From Flemingiibacterium sp045579745 (GTDB lineage: Bacteria > Bacillota > Clostridia > Oscillospirales > CAG-272), in contig JAZNMQ010000003.1 of assembly GCA_045579745.1 (NCBI GenBank), forward strand, positions 1 to 47,167: a DNA stretch of 47,167 bases. Reading direction: 5' to 3'. A model generated the notes under the pieces. It made no database searches. It was given only the letters and a program-made list of their open reading frames with translations, and was not told where the DNA came from. Made by a program: the position numbers and the translations under genes. This document shows positions 8,875 through 17,099 of the stretch, piece after piece; the stretch's first letter is position 1; every line of letters begins with the position of its first letter.

Positions 8875-9300
8875 TTATAAGAAGCGTGTCAGATTTTCCG
8901 CGGTGCTTTTTTCAAATTTGAGCACATCCTCGGCAAGGGCACGGGTTTCGGGCATCGCGTCTGCCGAGTTGAACTGCTTTTCGATGTTGATAATACCCAT
9001 GGTCGCACCGTTTATCATCATTTCTGCGATGTGTGAGGTAGTGGTGTCGAGCATGGTGTTGAATGCCATTCCGAGCTTTGCACCTGCCTTTGCGGGAAGA
9101 CTTGGCTCCTCGGGCTTTAATCCGTGCTGTGCAAGAAGCTCTGCGGCTTGCTGTTGAAACTGCTTATAGCGCTTGAGCTCACTTGTCATTTCGGCGCGCA
9201 TTTCGGGGTCGCTTGCTTTGTCAATAAGGTCGATGATCGAATCCGCGCCCATGGTTGTGTTTTTGTATAGCTCCTGCAAAAACTTTTCGTTGCTGTTCAT
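8875..9300 (-). CDS. Small helical hypothetical protein
   Basis: A 141-residue soluble, probably all-helical protein (several amphipathic stretches, e.g. MRAEMTSELKRYKQFQQQAA) with a glycine/alanine-rich middle (AKAGAKLGMAFNTML). The shape recalls four-helix-bundle proteins of the DUF2383 kind, but no diagnostic motif allows a firm call. GGAAGTGAAG precedes the ATG. It lies directly after the metA terminator and no separate promoter is visible, so it may be expressed by readthrough. Confidence 0.7.
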   Translation of the reverse strand: MNSNEKFLQELYKNTTMGADSIIDLIDKASDPEMRAEMTSELKRYKQFQQQAAELLAQHGLKPEEPSLPAKAGAKLGMAFNTMLDTTTSHIAEMMINGATMGIINIEKQFNSADAMPETRALAEDVLKFEKSTAENLTRFL

Positions 9301-9322
9301 ATCTTCACTTCCAAAAATAAAA

Positions 9323-9346
9323 ATACCGTGGAAAGCTCCACGGTAT
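9323..9346 (-). terminator. Intrinsic terminator of metA
   Basis: A 10-bp perfect stem (ATACCGTGGA with TCCACGGTAT), 4-base loop, followed on the minus strand by TTTTATTTTT. It sits between the metA stop and the start of the small downstream gene. Confidence 0.85.
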
Positions 9347-9369
9347 CATTATTCCATACTATTCGGATT

Positions 9370-10287
9370 TTATTTAAGGTCCGCAAGATTATATGGCGTG
9401 TTCTGATAAACAAAATAGTTGAGCCAGTTTGAAAACAGAAGATTAGCATGGCCGCGCCAAACATTCGGGGGACGCTTTGTGGGGTCGTCATCGGGGAAAT
9501 AATTGTAGGGAAGCTTAATATCGAGCCCCTTGTTGACATCGCGGAAATATTCGTTCGCAAGCGTGTCGAAATCGTATTCCGAGTGGCCTGTTACAAACAG
9601 CATGCGCGAGTTTTTAGCCGCGATAATGTACGGGCCGGCGATGTCGCTCTTTGCGACAAGCTCAATCTCCGACACCGTGTTTATATCCTCCTCGCGGATT
9701 CCGGTATGGCGTGAGTGCGGAGCGTAGAAGATCTCGTCAAAGCCGCGCACGATCGGATGGTTTTGATTGATTGCGCTATGCTTGAAGATTCCGAACATCT
9801 TTTCCTCAAGCGGATATTTTTGAATTCCGTAGTGATAATAGAGTCCTGCCTGAGCCGCCCAACAAATGTGAAGCGTGGAAAAAACATGCGTTTTTGACCA
9901 TTCCATAATTCCGCAAAGCTCGTTCCAATAATCCACATCGCAAAAATCGAGATTCTCTACAGGCGCGCCTGTAATGATCAGACCGTCGAAGTTCTCGTTC
10001 TTCACATCATAATAATTTTTGTAGAACGCCTTCATGTGCTCGGCTGACGTGTGCGTTGAACGGTGAGTTGCGGTTTGAAGAAGCGTGAACTCGATCTGAA
10101 GCGAGCTGTTTGATAAAAGTCTTACCAGCTGAGTTTCAGTCGTTATCTTAGTCGGCATAAGATTGAGCACAGCTATTTTAAGCGGACGGATATCCTGATG
10201 CTCGGCTCTGAATTCGCTCATGTAGAATATATTCTCTCTTTCGAGGGTTTCGCTTGCAGGCAATCCCGCCGGTAATTTTATTGGCAT
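9370..10287 (-). CDS. metA: Homoserine O-acetyltransferase (MetA family)
   Basis: A 305-residue enzyme of the MetA (homoserine trans-acylase) family that activates homoserine for methionine synthesis. The N-terminus MPIKLPAGLPA and the core IAVLNLMP are characteristic. The catalytic cysteine is Cys142 in HICWAAQAGLYYHYGI; the His and Glu of the triad lie in the HSRHTGIREEDI and VTGHSEYDFDTL regions. Residue 111 is Glu (GAPVE). In this family Glu at 111 (as in Bacillus cereus) favours acetyl-CoA, whereas Gly (E. coli) favours succinyl-CoA, so acetylation is predicted despite the family's usual succinyl label. The start is the ATG 9 bases after GGAGG; an in-frame codon 15 bases upstream is rejected. 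Confidence 0.95.
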   Translation of the reverse strand: MPIKLPAGLPASETLERENIFYMSEFRAEHQDIRPLKIAVLNLMPTKITTETQLVRLLSNSSLQIEFTLLQTATHRSTHTSAEHMKAFYKNYYDVKNENFDGLIITGAPVENLDFCDVDYWNELCGIMEWSKTHVFSTLHICWAAQAGLYYHYGIQKYPLEEKMFGIFKHSAINQNHPIVRGFDEIFYAPHSRHTGIREEDINTVSEIELVAKSDIAGPYIIAAKNSRMLFVTGHSEYDFDTLANEYFRDVNKGLDIKLPYNYFPDDDPTKRPPNVWRGHANLLFSNWLNYFVYQNTPYNLADLK

Positions 10288-10361
10288 TATTTGTTCCTCC
10301 ATTGGTTTGCGAGGGGCGCGTGTTTGTCGCTTTTCCCATCGCGTGCGTCAGTTTTAACAAT

Positions 10362-10390
10362 ATTATATCATAAAACTCTCAACAACTCAA
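10362..10390 (-). promoter_or_regulatory. Promoter of metA
   Basis: On the minus strand, TTGAGT (10385-10390) and TATAAT (10362-10367) with 17 bases between, 75 bases before the metA ATG. The leader is too short for a SAM riboswitch. Confidence 0.75.
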
Positions 10391-10427
10391 CAGGGATTCT
10401 GAATTTTAGCGGAAAATCAAAAAATCG

Positions 10428-10456
10428 TTGCAATTTGTAATAAATAATGATATAAT
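10428..10456 (+). promoter_or_regulatory. Promoter of the 10.5-17 kb run
   Basis: TTGCAA (10428-10433) and TATAAT (10451-10456) are separated by 17 bases, 37 bases before the ATG at 10493. It is divergent from the metA promoter. Confidence 0.85.
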
Positions 10457-10492
10457 ATATATAGTTGTGAATGTTAGAAGGTGGTGTCTTTG

Positions 10493-13400
10493 ATGAGTAG
10501 GAACCGAAAAACAGCTGCGATGCTTATTTTTGTTATGCTCGCATTTGTTTTTTCGACCACTTTTGTTCTTGCCGAAGACAGCCTTGACATAGAAAGCGAC
10601 CTCCTGGCATCCGAATCTCAGATAAATGATTATGAGATGAAATATGTGATCTCGAATTTTAACAGTTCGGATGGCGGATGGCTGCCGGGCGAAAATTCGC
10701 GCACGGTAAATCTTTTTGCTTTCTCGGATGACAGTACTGTCGGACAGCCGCAAAGATACTGCATTGAGGTTCTGTCGGATGAGGTTGGTGTCAATCTCAT
10801 AAAAAGCGCTGAGGTGAAGTATGACGAAAAGCTTGATCTTTCGGAATACAGAACGTTTTCATACGACATTTATGCTATGCCGTATGAGGCGGACCCCAAT
10901 GCAAATTATCTGACAAGACTCGTGCTTTTTTCCGAGGATGGCGATTCAACCGAGCTCATAACGAGAATTTCTCCCAAAGAGTGGAACACCGTTACGGCAG
11001 ATATCGGAGAATGGGCGGGACGGGACAGCGTTGTTTCGGTGCATATAAGCCTGATTATCGATACTCCGTCGGCTGAGGCTTTGGAGCATAGCTTTTATAT
11101 TGATGATATTTGCGCCTCAGACCGCATCGACAGAGAAATGATAGGACGGTATTTATTCGACCGCTATTCGATTAATAGGGGAACGTCGAGCCTTTCTGAA
11201 GACAAGTCTGTTCTGACGCTTTACGGACAGTCGGAAGGGGAATTGCTGCTAAATGCGTCGGTCTACATGCCGCAGGGCAAAACCGATGCCAACTGTCTGC
11301 GACTGAATATCGCCAATTATACGGACAGCGAAAGGCTGACCGCCCGTTACACGCTTCAAAGCGAAAATGGACAAAGCGAGGAAAAGAGCGTTTCGATAGA
11401 GCTCGATAAGCAATCGGACAGCAGATTTTATTATATGTTCATTGATGAGCCCTCAAAGCTGTCAAGGCTTGAGCTCGAATTTGAAAACGGTTACGGAAAA
11501 ATAGAGCTTCGCTCAATCACGGCAATCTCCGCGTACAAGGAGCAGAGCTTCTTGACCTGCGGTAGTGTCAGCGAATGCAGGCTTGGCGATGATCTTTCGA
11601 CCGTTAGCTTCAAGGGCGATGTTTTGCGCGAGGAAGCTCTTCAAAATCAGGACGGCAGTATTGAGATCTACCTGCTTGGCAGCAATGATATGCCGTCAGA
11701 GGCTGAGCTTTCAGAGCTTGAGCCCATTCTGACAAGCCCCATGACCACTCGCTTTTCGCTTTCGTACAGATTGCCAAAGAGGGAGCTCGCCGAGCTTCAG
11801 CGATGGTATCTTGCCGTCAGCAGGCATAATGACGGAAGCTTTAAATTGATAGCACCTCCTTTTCAAGTAGAAAATCCCGAGCGGGCGGCGACTAAAGCCG
11901 TGTCCCTCAAAAAGGGCGCAAAGGGATATGTTGTCAGCGATATTTCGCTTATAGGTGATTCGGGAACCGAGCTGACTGTGCTCAGCCTTTCTATGGCTGA
12001 CGCATTCTCGATAGGAGATGTATCGCAGGGGGCTAAATACGAGCGTTATGAATACAACGGCGAGGTGTATTACCTTGACTCCGAGGTGTTCAGTGATCTG
12101 AGTGCGAAAATAAACATTCTGTATGATGTCGGAACGGCGGTTTTAATCCGCCTTGCAGATATTGATGCCGATATTCAGGCCTTTGAAAACGGCTCGAACA
12201 ATTTTATCTATTCAAGCTCCGAGGAGGAGATTCTCGGTGAGGACTATCTGGGGGCGCTGAGTGCATACGCGTCAAATCTGTGGCTTTCCTCGGGAAAGGC
12301 TGTAGGCTTTATTTTAGGCGAATTTTCAAATTATCCGACAATCGATACAAGCGCGCTTGACGATGCTGTTCGCATGTATGCTAAGATGCTTCGGACTGTG
12401 TATTACAATGCGGTTGCCCGTAATTCAGGGGCTAAGGTCTACCTCTCGCTTACAAATCTGTATGTCAGAGAGTATACAAGCCTTGAGGCGGAATACGAGC
12501 TTTGCGAGTTCATTCCCGCGCTTATTGCCGAAACGGGCAAGTACGGCATGTTTGGCTGGGATATCTGCATTGACAGTATGCCCCGTGAAGCGAAGCTTAT
12601 AAATTCTCAGCTTATCACGGAATATGACTGCGAAAGGCTTATCAGACTGCTCGACTCTTTCGGATGCACAGACAAACAGCTCTTGTTCTGCGACAACAAT
12701 TTATACAGCGATGACGATCTGATGGGCATTTTCGCCGATCTGACAAGAGGCTTTTACTGCGCACTTTTCAATGAGAGAATCGATGCGTATATCTATTCGA
12801 AAACCTCAGATGCGAATGATATAAGCGACTTTTCGAAGATAGTCAAGGTGCTCGATACTGTAAACAGCGATAACCTTTCGGCATTTTCGCTTGATGCATT
12901 ACAGCTTGACGATTGGGGAGAGCTGATTCCGAATTTCGACAGCAAGGAATTGCCTCAAAACCGAATCACGACCTACCCTGCAAGCACGACTGTGCCAAAC
13001 GGAATCAAGGGAAAATACGGCTATTATCAATTCGACGAGTTTACGGGCGTGGGCGACCTCACTGCGAGCTACCATTGCGACGAGCTGAAAATCAGCTCGA
13101 GTGATGACCATTCGCTGACTGTGAGCCTTGGCAAAACAACGAGCGGAGAATGGATGGGAATTGCTCAGAAATTCGATTATCCCGAAAATTTCAGTCTTAC
13201 ACCTGTTATCGAAATTCCTGTAATGCTTGAGCAGGCGATTCCTGAGTCTGTTCGGTCTGTTCCGTTAAAGCTTGTGCTTATTGGCAACGGCGAACGCTTT
13301 GAATCGGAGATGTCGGTTGACGTGGGAGAGTGGACGACTCTTTACATGTATATAGGCAACTTCGGTCAGGCTAAAAATACGGAATGTATTCAGCTTCTTG

Positions 13401-13645
13401 TTGGCGGTGCCGAAATTGATGAGATTACTTTAAATGTCGGGGAGATAAACGGACTTTCCCGCGAATATAATGATGAATCGCTTGAAAGCGTTATTGCCGA
13501 TGCAAGACTTAAAAATCGCCGTACAAGCGATGGAAATACATATTCCGCAATGCTTTGGGTAGGCGGAGCAATACTCATCGGAGTCGCTACGGTTATTACC
13601 GTCGGGCTTCTAAGCCGCAGAAAGGAAAACGATTTCGATGAATAA
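10493..13645 (+). CDS. Large membrane-anchored, DUF5722-like glycosidase candidate
   Basis: About 1,050 residues with an N-terminal signal peptide (to about 28) and a C-terminal transmembrane anchor followed by RRKENDFDE, so most of the protein is outside the cell. The N-terminal third looks like beta-sandwich carbohydrate-binding modules (YVISNFNSSDGGW; IDDICASD). The middle (about 470-810) looks like a TIM-barrel glycosidase of the DUF5722 kind, with YNGEVYYLD, a VGFILGEFSN segment and WDICIDS. The C-terminal part returns to a beta-sandwich. The enzymatic activity is not established and the family call is tentative. The start is ATG after AAGGTGGTG; it heads a run reaching ruvX and overlaps the next gene by 8 bases. 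Confidence 0.75.
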   Translation: MSRNRKTAAMLIFVMLAFVFSTTFVLAEDSLDIESDLLASESQINDYEMKYVISNFNSSDGGWLPGENSRTVNLFAFSDDSTVGQPQRYCIEVLSDEVGVNLIKSAEVKYDEKLDLSEYRTFSYDIYAMPYEADPNANYLTRLVLFSEDGDSTELITRISPKEWNTVTADIGEWAGRDSVVSVHISLIIDTPSAEALEHSFYIDDICASDRIDREMIGRYLFDRYSINRGTSSLSEDKSVLTLYGQSEGELLLNASVYMPQGKTDANCLRLNIANYTDSERLTARYTLQSENGQSEEKSVSIELDKQSDSRFYYMFIDEPSKLSRLELEFENGYGKIELRSITAISAYKEQSFLTCGSVSECRLGDDLSTVSFKGDVLREEALQNQDGSIEIYLLGSNDMPSEAELSELEPILTSPMTTRFSLSYRLPKRELAELQRWYLAVSRHNDGSFKLIAPPFQVENPERAATKAVSLKKGAKGYVVSDISLIGDSGTELTVLSLSMADAFSIGDVSQGAKYERYEYNGEVYYLDSEVFSDLSAKINILYDVGTAVLIRLADIDADIQAFENGSNNFIYSSSEEEILGEDYLGALSAYASNLWLSSGKAVGFILGEFSNYPTIDTSALDDAVRMYAKMLRTVYYNAVARNSGAKVYLSLTNLYVREYTSLEAEYELCEFIPALIAETGKYGMFGWDICIDSMPREAKLINSQLITEYDCERLIRLLDSFGCTDKQLLFCDNNLYSDDDLMGIFADLTRGFYCALFNERIDAYIYSKTSDANDISDFSKIVKVLDTVNSDNLSAFSLDALQLDDWGELIPNFDSKELPQNRITTYPASTTVPNGIKGKYGYYQFDEFTGVGDLTASYHCDELKISSSDDHSLTVSLGKTTSGEWMGIAQKFDYPENFSLTPVIEIPVMLEQAIPESVRSVPLKLVLIGNGERFESEMSVDVGEWTTLYMYIGNFGQAKNTECIQLLVGGAEIDEITLNVGEINGLSREYNDESLESVIADARLKNRRTSDGNTYSAMLWVGGAILIGVATVITVGLLSRRKENDFDE

Positions 13646-13904
13646 ATATAAGCTTGCGGGACTGATAATTGCGCTCTTTCTTTTAATAATTGCAATTGTT
13701 GCAATGCAGTTTGAATCGACCGGCAAATTCTTTCCGATTATAATAACAGTCGGTCTTTGGGCTTTGAGCGTGGTCGAGCTTCTTGCCTACAAAACATCAA
13801 AGGGCAGGGAAATGCTTGGCGGCGCAGAGCTGATCAGAGTTATCAGCCTTTTTGTAGTGGCTGTACTGCTTACGTTAGCAAGCGTTATCTATATTTTGTT
13901 TTAA
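13638..13904 (+). CDS. Small three-segment membrane protein
   Basis: An 88-residue protein with three hydrophobic segments (about 6-24, 32-48, 66-87) and short charged loops. No family is recognised. It starts 8 bases before the end of the large glycosidase-like gene, so translation is probably coupled and the product may accompany it in the membrane. Confidence 0.75.
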   Translation: MNKYKLAGLIIALFLLIIAIVAMQFESTGKFFPIIITVGLWALSVVELLAYKTSKGREMLGGAELIRVISLFVVAVLLTLASVIYILF

Positions 13905-13914
13905 TGGGGGATAT

Positions 13915-14460
13915 ATGCTTCAAAGAAGTTTTTCAAGCGAGGAGCCAATCGAGTCATTGCCGATAAGGCTGTTTGGCATCATGCGCGAATCGATAGTGGA
14001 CGGACCAAGACTTCGGTATGTAATTTTCGTGCAGGGCTGTCCGCATAAGTGCGCAGGATGTCATAATCCGAGCTCGCACGCATACGGCGGCGGTCAGCTT
14101 ACAACTACCGAGAAGATTTGGAATGATATTATAAAAAATCCGATGATAAAAGGACTGACCTTCAGCGGAGGAGAGCCGTTTCTGTGGGGGCATGAGCTGG
14201 CAGTGATAGCCAAAAAGGCTATAGACCGCGGAATGGATATAATGACATATTCAGGCTTTACATACGAGCACCTTCTCCAAAAGGCGAAAACCGAGCCCTC
14301 GGTGCACGAGCTTCTGTCGGTTACGAATTATCTCGTTGACGGACGGTATGTTGATGCACAGCGGAATCTTAATTTGCGCTTCCGCGGAAGCACGAATCAG
14401 CGCATACTCGATATAACCTGCTACCCTAATTCGCAAAATGCAGCTCAGATTGAGCTATAA
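13915..14460 (+). CDS. nrdG: Anaerobic ribonucleotide reductase activating protein
   Basis: A 181-residue radical SAM enzyme. GCPHKCAGCHNP (Cys42, 46, 49) is the CxxxCxxC cluster motif in the NrdG form, and GLTFSGGEPF is the SAM-binding GGE block. NrdG installs the glycyl radical on the class III ribonucleotide reductase NrdD, allowing dNTP synthesis without oxygen. nrdD is not in this window, so the pair is split. The C-terminus (VDGRYVDAQRNLNLRFRGSTNQRILD) is typical of the family. GGGGGA lies 4 bases before the ATG. Confidence 0.93.
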   Translation: MLQRSFSSEEPIESLPIRLFGIMRESIVDGPRLRYVIFVQGCPHKCAGCHNPSSHAYGGGQLTTTEKIWNDIIKNPMIKGLTFSGGEPFLWGHELAVIAKKAIDRGMDIMTYSGFTYEHLLQKAKTEPSVHELLSVTNYLVDGRYVDAQRNLNLRFRGSTNQRILDITCYPNSQNAAQIEL

Positions 14461-14494
14461 TAATTTTGAATATTTATAATGGAGGATAATAAAA

Positions 14495-15661
14495 ATGTCT
14501 GACGCATATTTATCAAGAGGCGTTTCCGCTACAAAGGACGAGGTACACAGCGCAATTTCCAAACAGGATAAGGGCGAATTTGCAGGCGCATTCTGCAAGA
14601 TCATTCCCGATCCCTGCGGAGATCCCGAATACTGTGCGGCTATGCACGCCGACGGTGCGGGAACAAAATCATCGCTTGCATATATCAAATATAAGGAAAC
14701 GGGAGATATCTCGGCATTCTATAACATTGCGCAGGACTCTGTCGTAATGAATCTTGACGACCTGCTCTGCATTGGTGCAACAGACGGCTTCGTGCTTTCG
14801 AATACTATCGGAAGAAACGCTCACAGAGTTAACGGCGAGGCTATAAAGGCTGTTATCGACGGATATACGGATTTCTGCGAGATGCTTAACAAATACGGTG
14901 TCGGTGTTATTATGTCAGGCGGCGAAACTGCTGACGTGGGCGACCTCGTTTCAACGCTGATAGTTGACTCGACCTTCTTTGTTCGCTTGAAGAGAAGCGA
15001 CGTTATTAATTGCGACAATATTAAGCCGGGTGACGTTATAGTAGGTCTTGCTTCCTTTGGCAAGGCTGACTATGAGAAATCATACAACGCAGGAATGGGC
15101 TCCAACGGCTTGACTGCCGCACGCCATCTCATGCTTTCTCATGAATATGCGAAAAAATACCCCGAAACATTTTCAAATACCATCGATGAATCCAAGGTTT
15201 ACTGCGGAAGCTACGGCGTTGACGATATTCTCCCCGGTACAGATGTTTCGGTCGTTGATGCTATTCTTTCACCAACCCGTACATATGCTCCGATTATCAA
15301 GGAAATTCTCGATACAAAGCGAAATGCGGTTCACGGCATGATTCACTGCACAGGCGGCGGACAGGCAAAATGCAAGAACTTCGGAGTCGGTATCCACTAT
15401 ATAAAGGACAATCTTTTTGATACACCTCCGCTCTTTAAGGCGATCTGGGAAAATGCGGATATAGGCGACAAGGAAATGTATCAGGTGTTCAATATGGGTC
15501 ACAGAATGGAAATCTACTGCTCACCCGAGGACGCACAGTTTATGATCGACACAGCTAACAAGTACGGCGTTGAGGCAAAGATCGTCGGACGCACAGAGGC
15601 TTCTGCCGACGGCAAAAACAGCGTAACCATTATTGACAGAGGCGCAACATTCGAATATTAA
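14495..15661 (+). CDS. purM: AIR synthase (PurM-like)
   Basis: A 388-residue protein of the AIR synthase superfamily: phosphoribosylformylglycinamidine cyclo-ligase, which closes the imidazole ring in purine synthesis using ATP. The N-terminal HADGAGTKSSLAYI and NLDDLLCIGA blocks and VIMSGGETADVGD are the nucleotide and metal regions, and GLASFGKADYE leads into the C-terminal domain. It is longer than the common PurM of about 345 residues and resembles the longer form starting SDAYLSRGVSATK. No other purine genes lie nearby. GGAGGATAATAAAA precedes the ATG. Confidence 0.88.
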   Translation: MSDAYLSRGVSATKDEVHSAISKQDKGEFAGAFCKIIPDPCGDPEYCAAMHADGAGTKSSLAYIKYKETGDISAFYNIAQDSVVMNLDDLLCIGATDGFVLSNTIGRNAHRVNGEAIKAVIDGYTDFCEMLNKYGVGVIMSGGETADVGDLVSTLIVDSTFFVRLKRSDVINCDNIKPGDVIVGLASFGKADYEKSYNAGMGSNGLTAARHLMLSHEYAKKYPETFSNTIDESKVYCGSYGVDDILPGTDVSVVDAILSPTRTYAPIIKEILDTKRNAVHGMIHCTGGGQAKCKNFGVGIHYIKDNLFDTPPLFKAIWENADIGDKEMYQVFNMGHRMEIYCSPEDAQFMIDTANKYGVEAKIVGRTEASADGKNSVTIIDRGATFEY

Positions 15662-15684
15662 TTTGATTTTATGAAAGGCTGAGT

Positions 15685-16629
15685 GTGAATATGAAAAAGA
15701 GAATTCTCGTAGTCAGCAGCGCGAATATGGACTTTGTTATGAAGGTCGGCAAGCTTCCCGAAGCAGGTCAGACTATCATTGAATCCCGTGATTACTCATA
15801 CGTTCCCGGCGGAAAGGGTGCAAATGCGGCTGTAGCTCTTGCAAGACTTGGCGCGGATACTGTTTTCTGCGCGAAGCTCGGAAATGACAGCAACGGTCAG
15901 AAGCTAAAATCGCTCTATGTTGAGAATGGAATCGATGTTCGCTTTATGAAGCTTGACCGCAATGTTCCGACGGGACTTGCTTCGATCATAGTTGAGGATA
16001 ACGGTGCAAACAGAATTGTCGTATATCCCGGCTCGAATATGACCCTTTCGAGGGATGATATCGAGGATGCGTTTACATGCCTTCCCGACGCGGTTTTCAT
16101 TCAGTTTGAAATACCCGAAGCTGCTGTTATTTGCGCTACCGAATTTGCAAAGAAAATGAACATTCCCGTGTTTGTTGATGCGGGACCTGCGCGCGCGGAC
16201 TATCCGCTTGAAAAGCTTGCCGCTCCGCTTGAGTTAATCTCTCCCAACGAGAGTGAAACCGAGGCGCTGACGGGAATTTACCCAAGCGATACGAATAAAT
16301 GCCTGAAAGCGGCAATCGAGCTTCAAAAGCGCGTTAAGTCCAAATACGTCGTTATAAAGCTCGGCGGACGCGGTGCATATATTTATGACGGAACCTTTGC
16401 GCATCTTATTCCTACCTATGAGGGAGAGGTCGTTGACACTACTGCGGCAGGCGATGCATTCACATCCGCGCTGACGCTCGAATATCTCCGCTCGAATGAT
16501 ATAATCCGTGCTGTAAAATATGCTAACGCCGTCGGAACTCTCGTAGTCGGAAAAGCCGGTGCTTCAAGCTCGCTTCCGAGTGCAGCCGAGGTCGATGAGT
16601 TTATTCGCACACGCGGCATAGAATTATAA
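15685..16629 (+). CDS. PfkB-family carbohydrate kinase (ribokinase-like)
   Basis: A 314-residue kinase of the ribokinase/PfkB family, the normal length. The first signature is PGGKGANAAVALARLGA near residues 38-54; the second, DTTAAGDAFTSAL near 251, holds the anion hole and catalytic Asp. NANVP-like positioning and SPNESET match ribokinase most closely. The probable substrate is ribose, but related sugars are possible. The start is ambiguous between GTG at 15685 (6 bases after GAAAGG) and ATG at 15691. It is part of the rightward run from 10.5 kb. Confidence 0.88.
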   Translation: MNMKKRILVVSSANMDFVMKVGKLPEAGQTIIESRDYSYVPGGKGANAAVALARLGADTVFCAKLGNDSNGQKLKSLYVENGIDVRFMKLDRNVPTGLASIIVEDNGANRIVVYPGSNMTLSRDDIEDAFTCLPDAVFIQFEIPEAAVICATEFAKKMNIPVFVDAGPARADYPLEKLAAPLELISPNESETEALTGIYPSDTNKCLKAAIELQKRVKSKYVVIKLGGRGAYIYDGTFAHLIPTYEGEVVDTTAAGDAFTSALTLEYLRSNDIIRAVKYANAVGTLVVGKAGASSSLPSAAEVDEFIRTRGIEL

Positions 16630-16634
16630 TCGCT

Positions 16635-17051
16635 ATGGCACAAAAAATACTCGGAGTGGATTTCGGTGATGCTCGCACGGGGCTTGCAGTCAGCGATTCG
16701 CTTGGAATGCTCGCAAACGGAATCGGTTACATCAGCTCCACTTATATCGTAAAAACTGCCGAGCTTGTTGCGCAAAAGGCTTTGGAGCTTGGCGTGTCAA
16801 AGATCGTTGTGGGCCTTCCCATCAATATGAACGGAACTCTCGGTCCACGCGCGGAGCATGCTAAGGAATTTGCCGCGATGCTTGCGGAAAACACGGGCTT
16901 GCCGGTTGAAATGTTCGACGAGCGGTGCAGCACAATGGCGGCACATCAGATCCTCAATTTCACGGATACCCGTAAAAACAAGCGCAAAGCCGCTGTGGAT
17001 ACATTATCTGCACAGATAATTTTGCAGAATTATCTCGACAGTCACAGATAA
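16635..17051 (+). CDS. ruvX: Putative pre-16S rRNA nuclease / Holliday junction resolvase YqgF
   Basis: A 138-residue RNase H-fold protein of the YqgF/RuvX family. The conserved blocks are GVDFGDARTGLAVSD (catalytic Asp), VVGLPINMNGTLGPRA, DERCSTMAA (catalytic Glu/Asp region) and KAAVDTLSAQIILQNYL. The family trims the 5' end of 16S rRNA and is also annotated as a Holliday junction resolvase. It follows the kinase by 5 bases and closes the run. No clear SD precedes it, so translational coupling is likely. Confidence 0.93.
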   Translation: MAQKILGVDFGDARTGLAVSDSLGMLANGIGYISSTYIVKTAELVAQKALELGVSKIVVGLPINMNGTLGPRAEHAKEFAAMLAENTGLPVEMFDERCSTMAAHQILNFTDTRKNKRKAAVDTLSAQIILQNYLDSHR

Positions 17052-17056
17052 AAATC

Positions 17057-17081
17057 GGGCTGACGCGTTAAGCGTCAGCCC
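17057..17081 (-). terminator. Terminator between convergent genes
   Basis: A 10-bp perfect stem (GGGCTGACGC with GCGTCAGCCC) and 5-base loop. On the minus strand it is followed by GATTTTTATC, so it best serves the leftward SGNH gene, though it also lies just after ruvX. Confidence 0.75.
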
Positions 17082-17099
17082 ATAATAGCATTATTTGGT

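Noticed and set aside
10288..10390. SAM riboswitch before metA
   Set aside because: The stretch from promoter to ATG is about 75 bases and lacks the conserved SAM-I core and a terminator stem.
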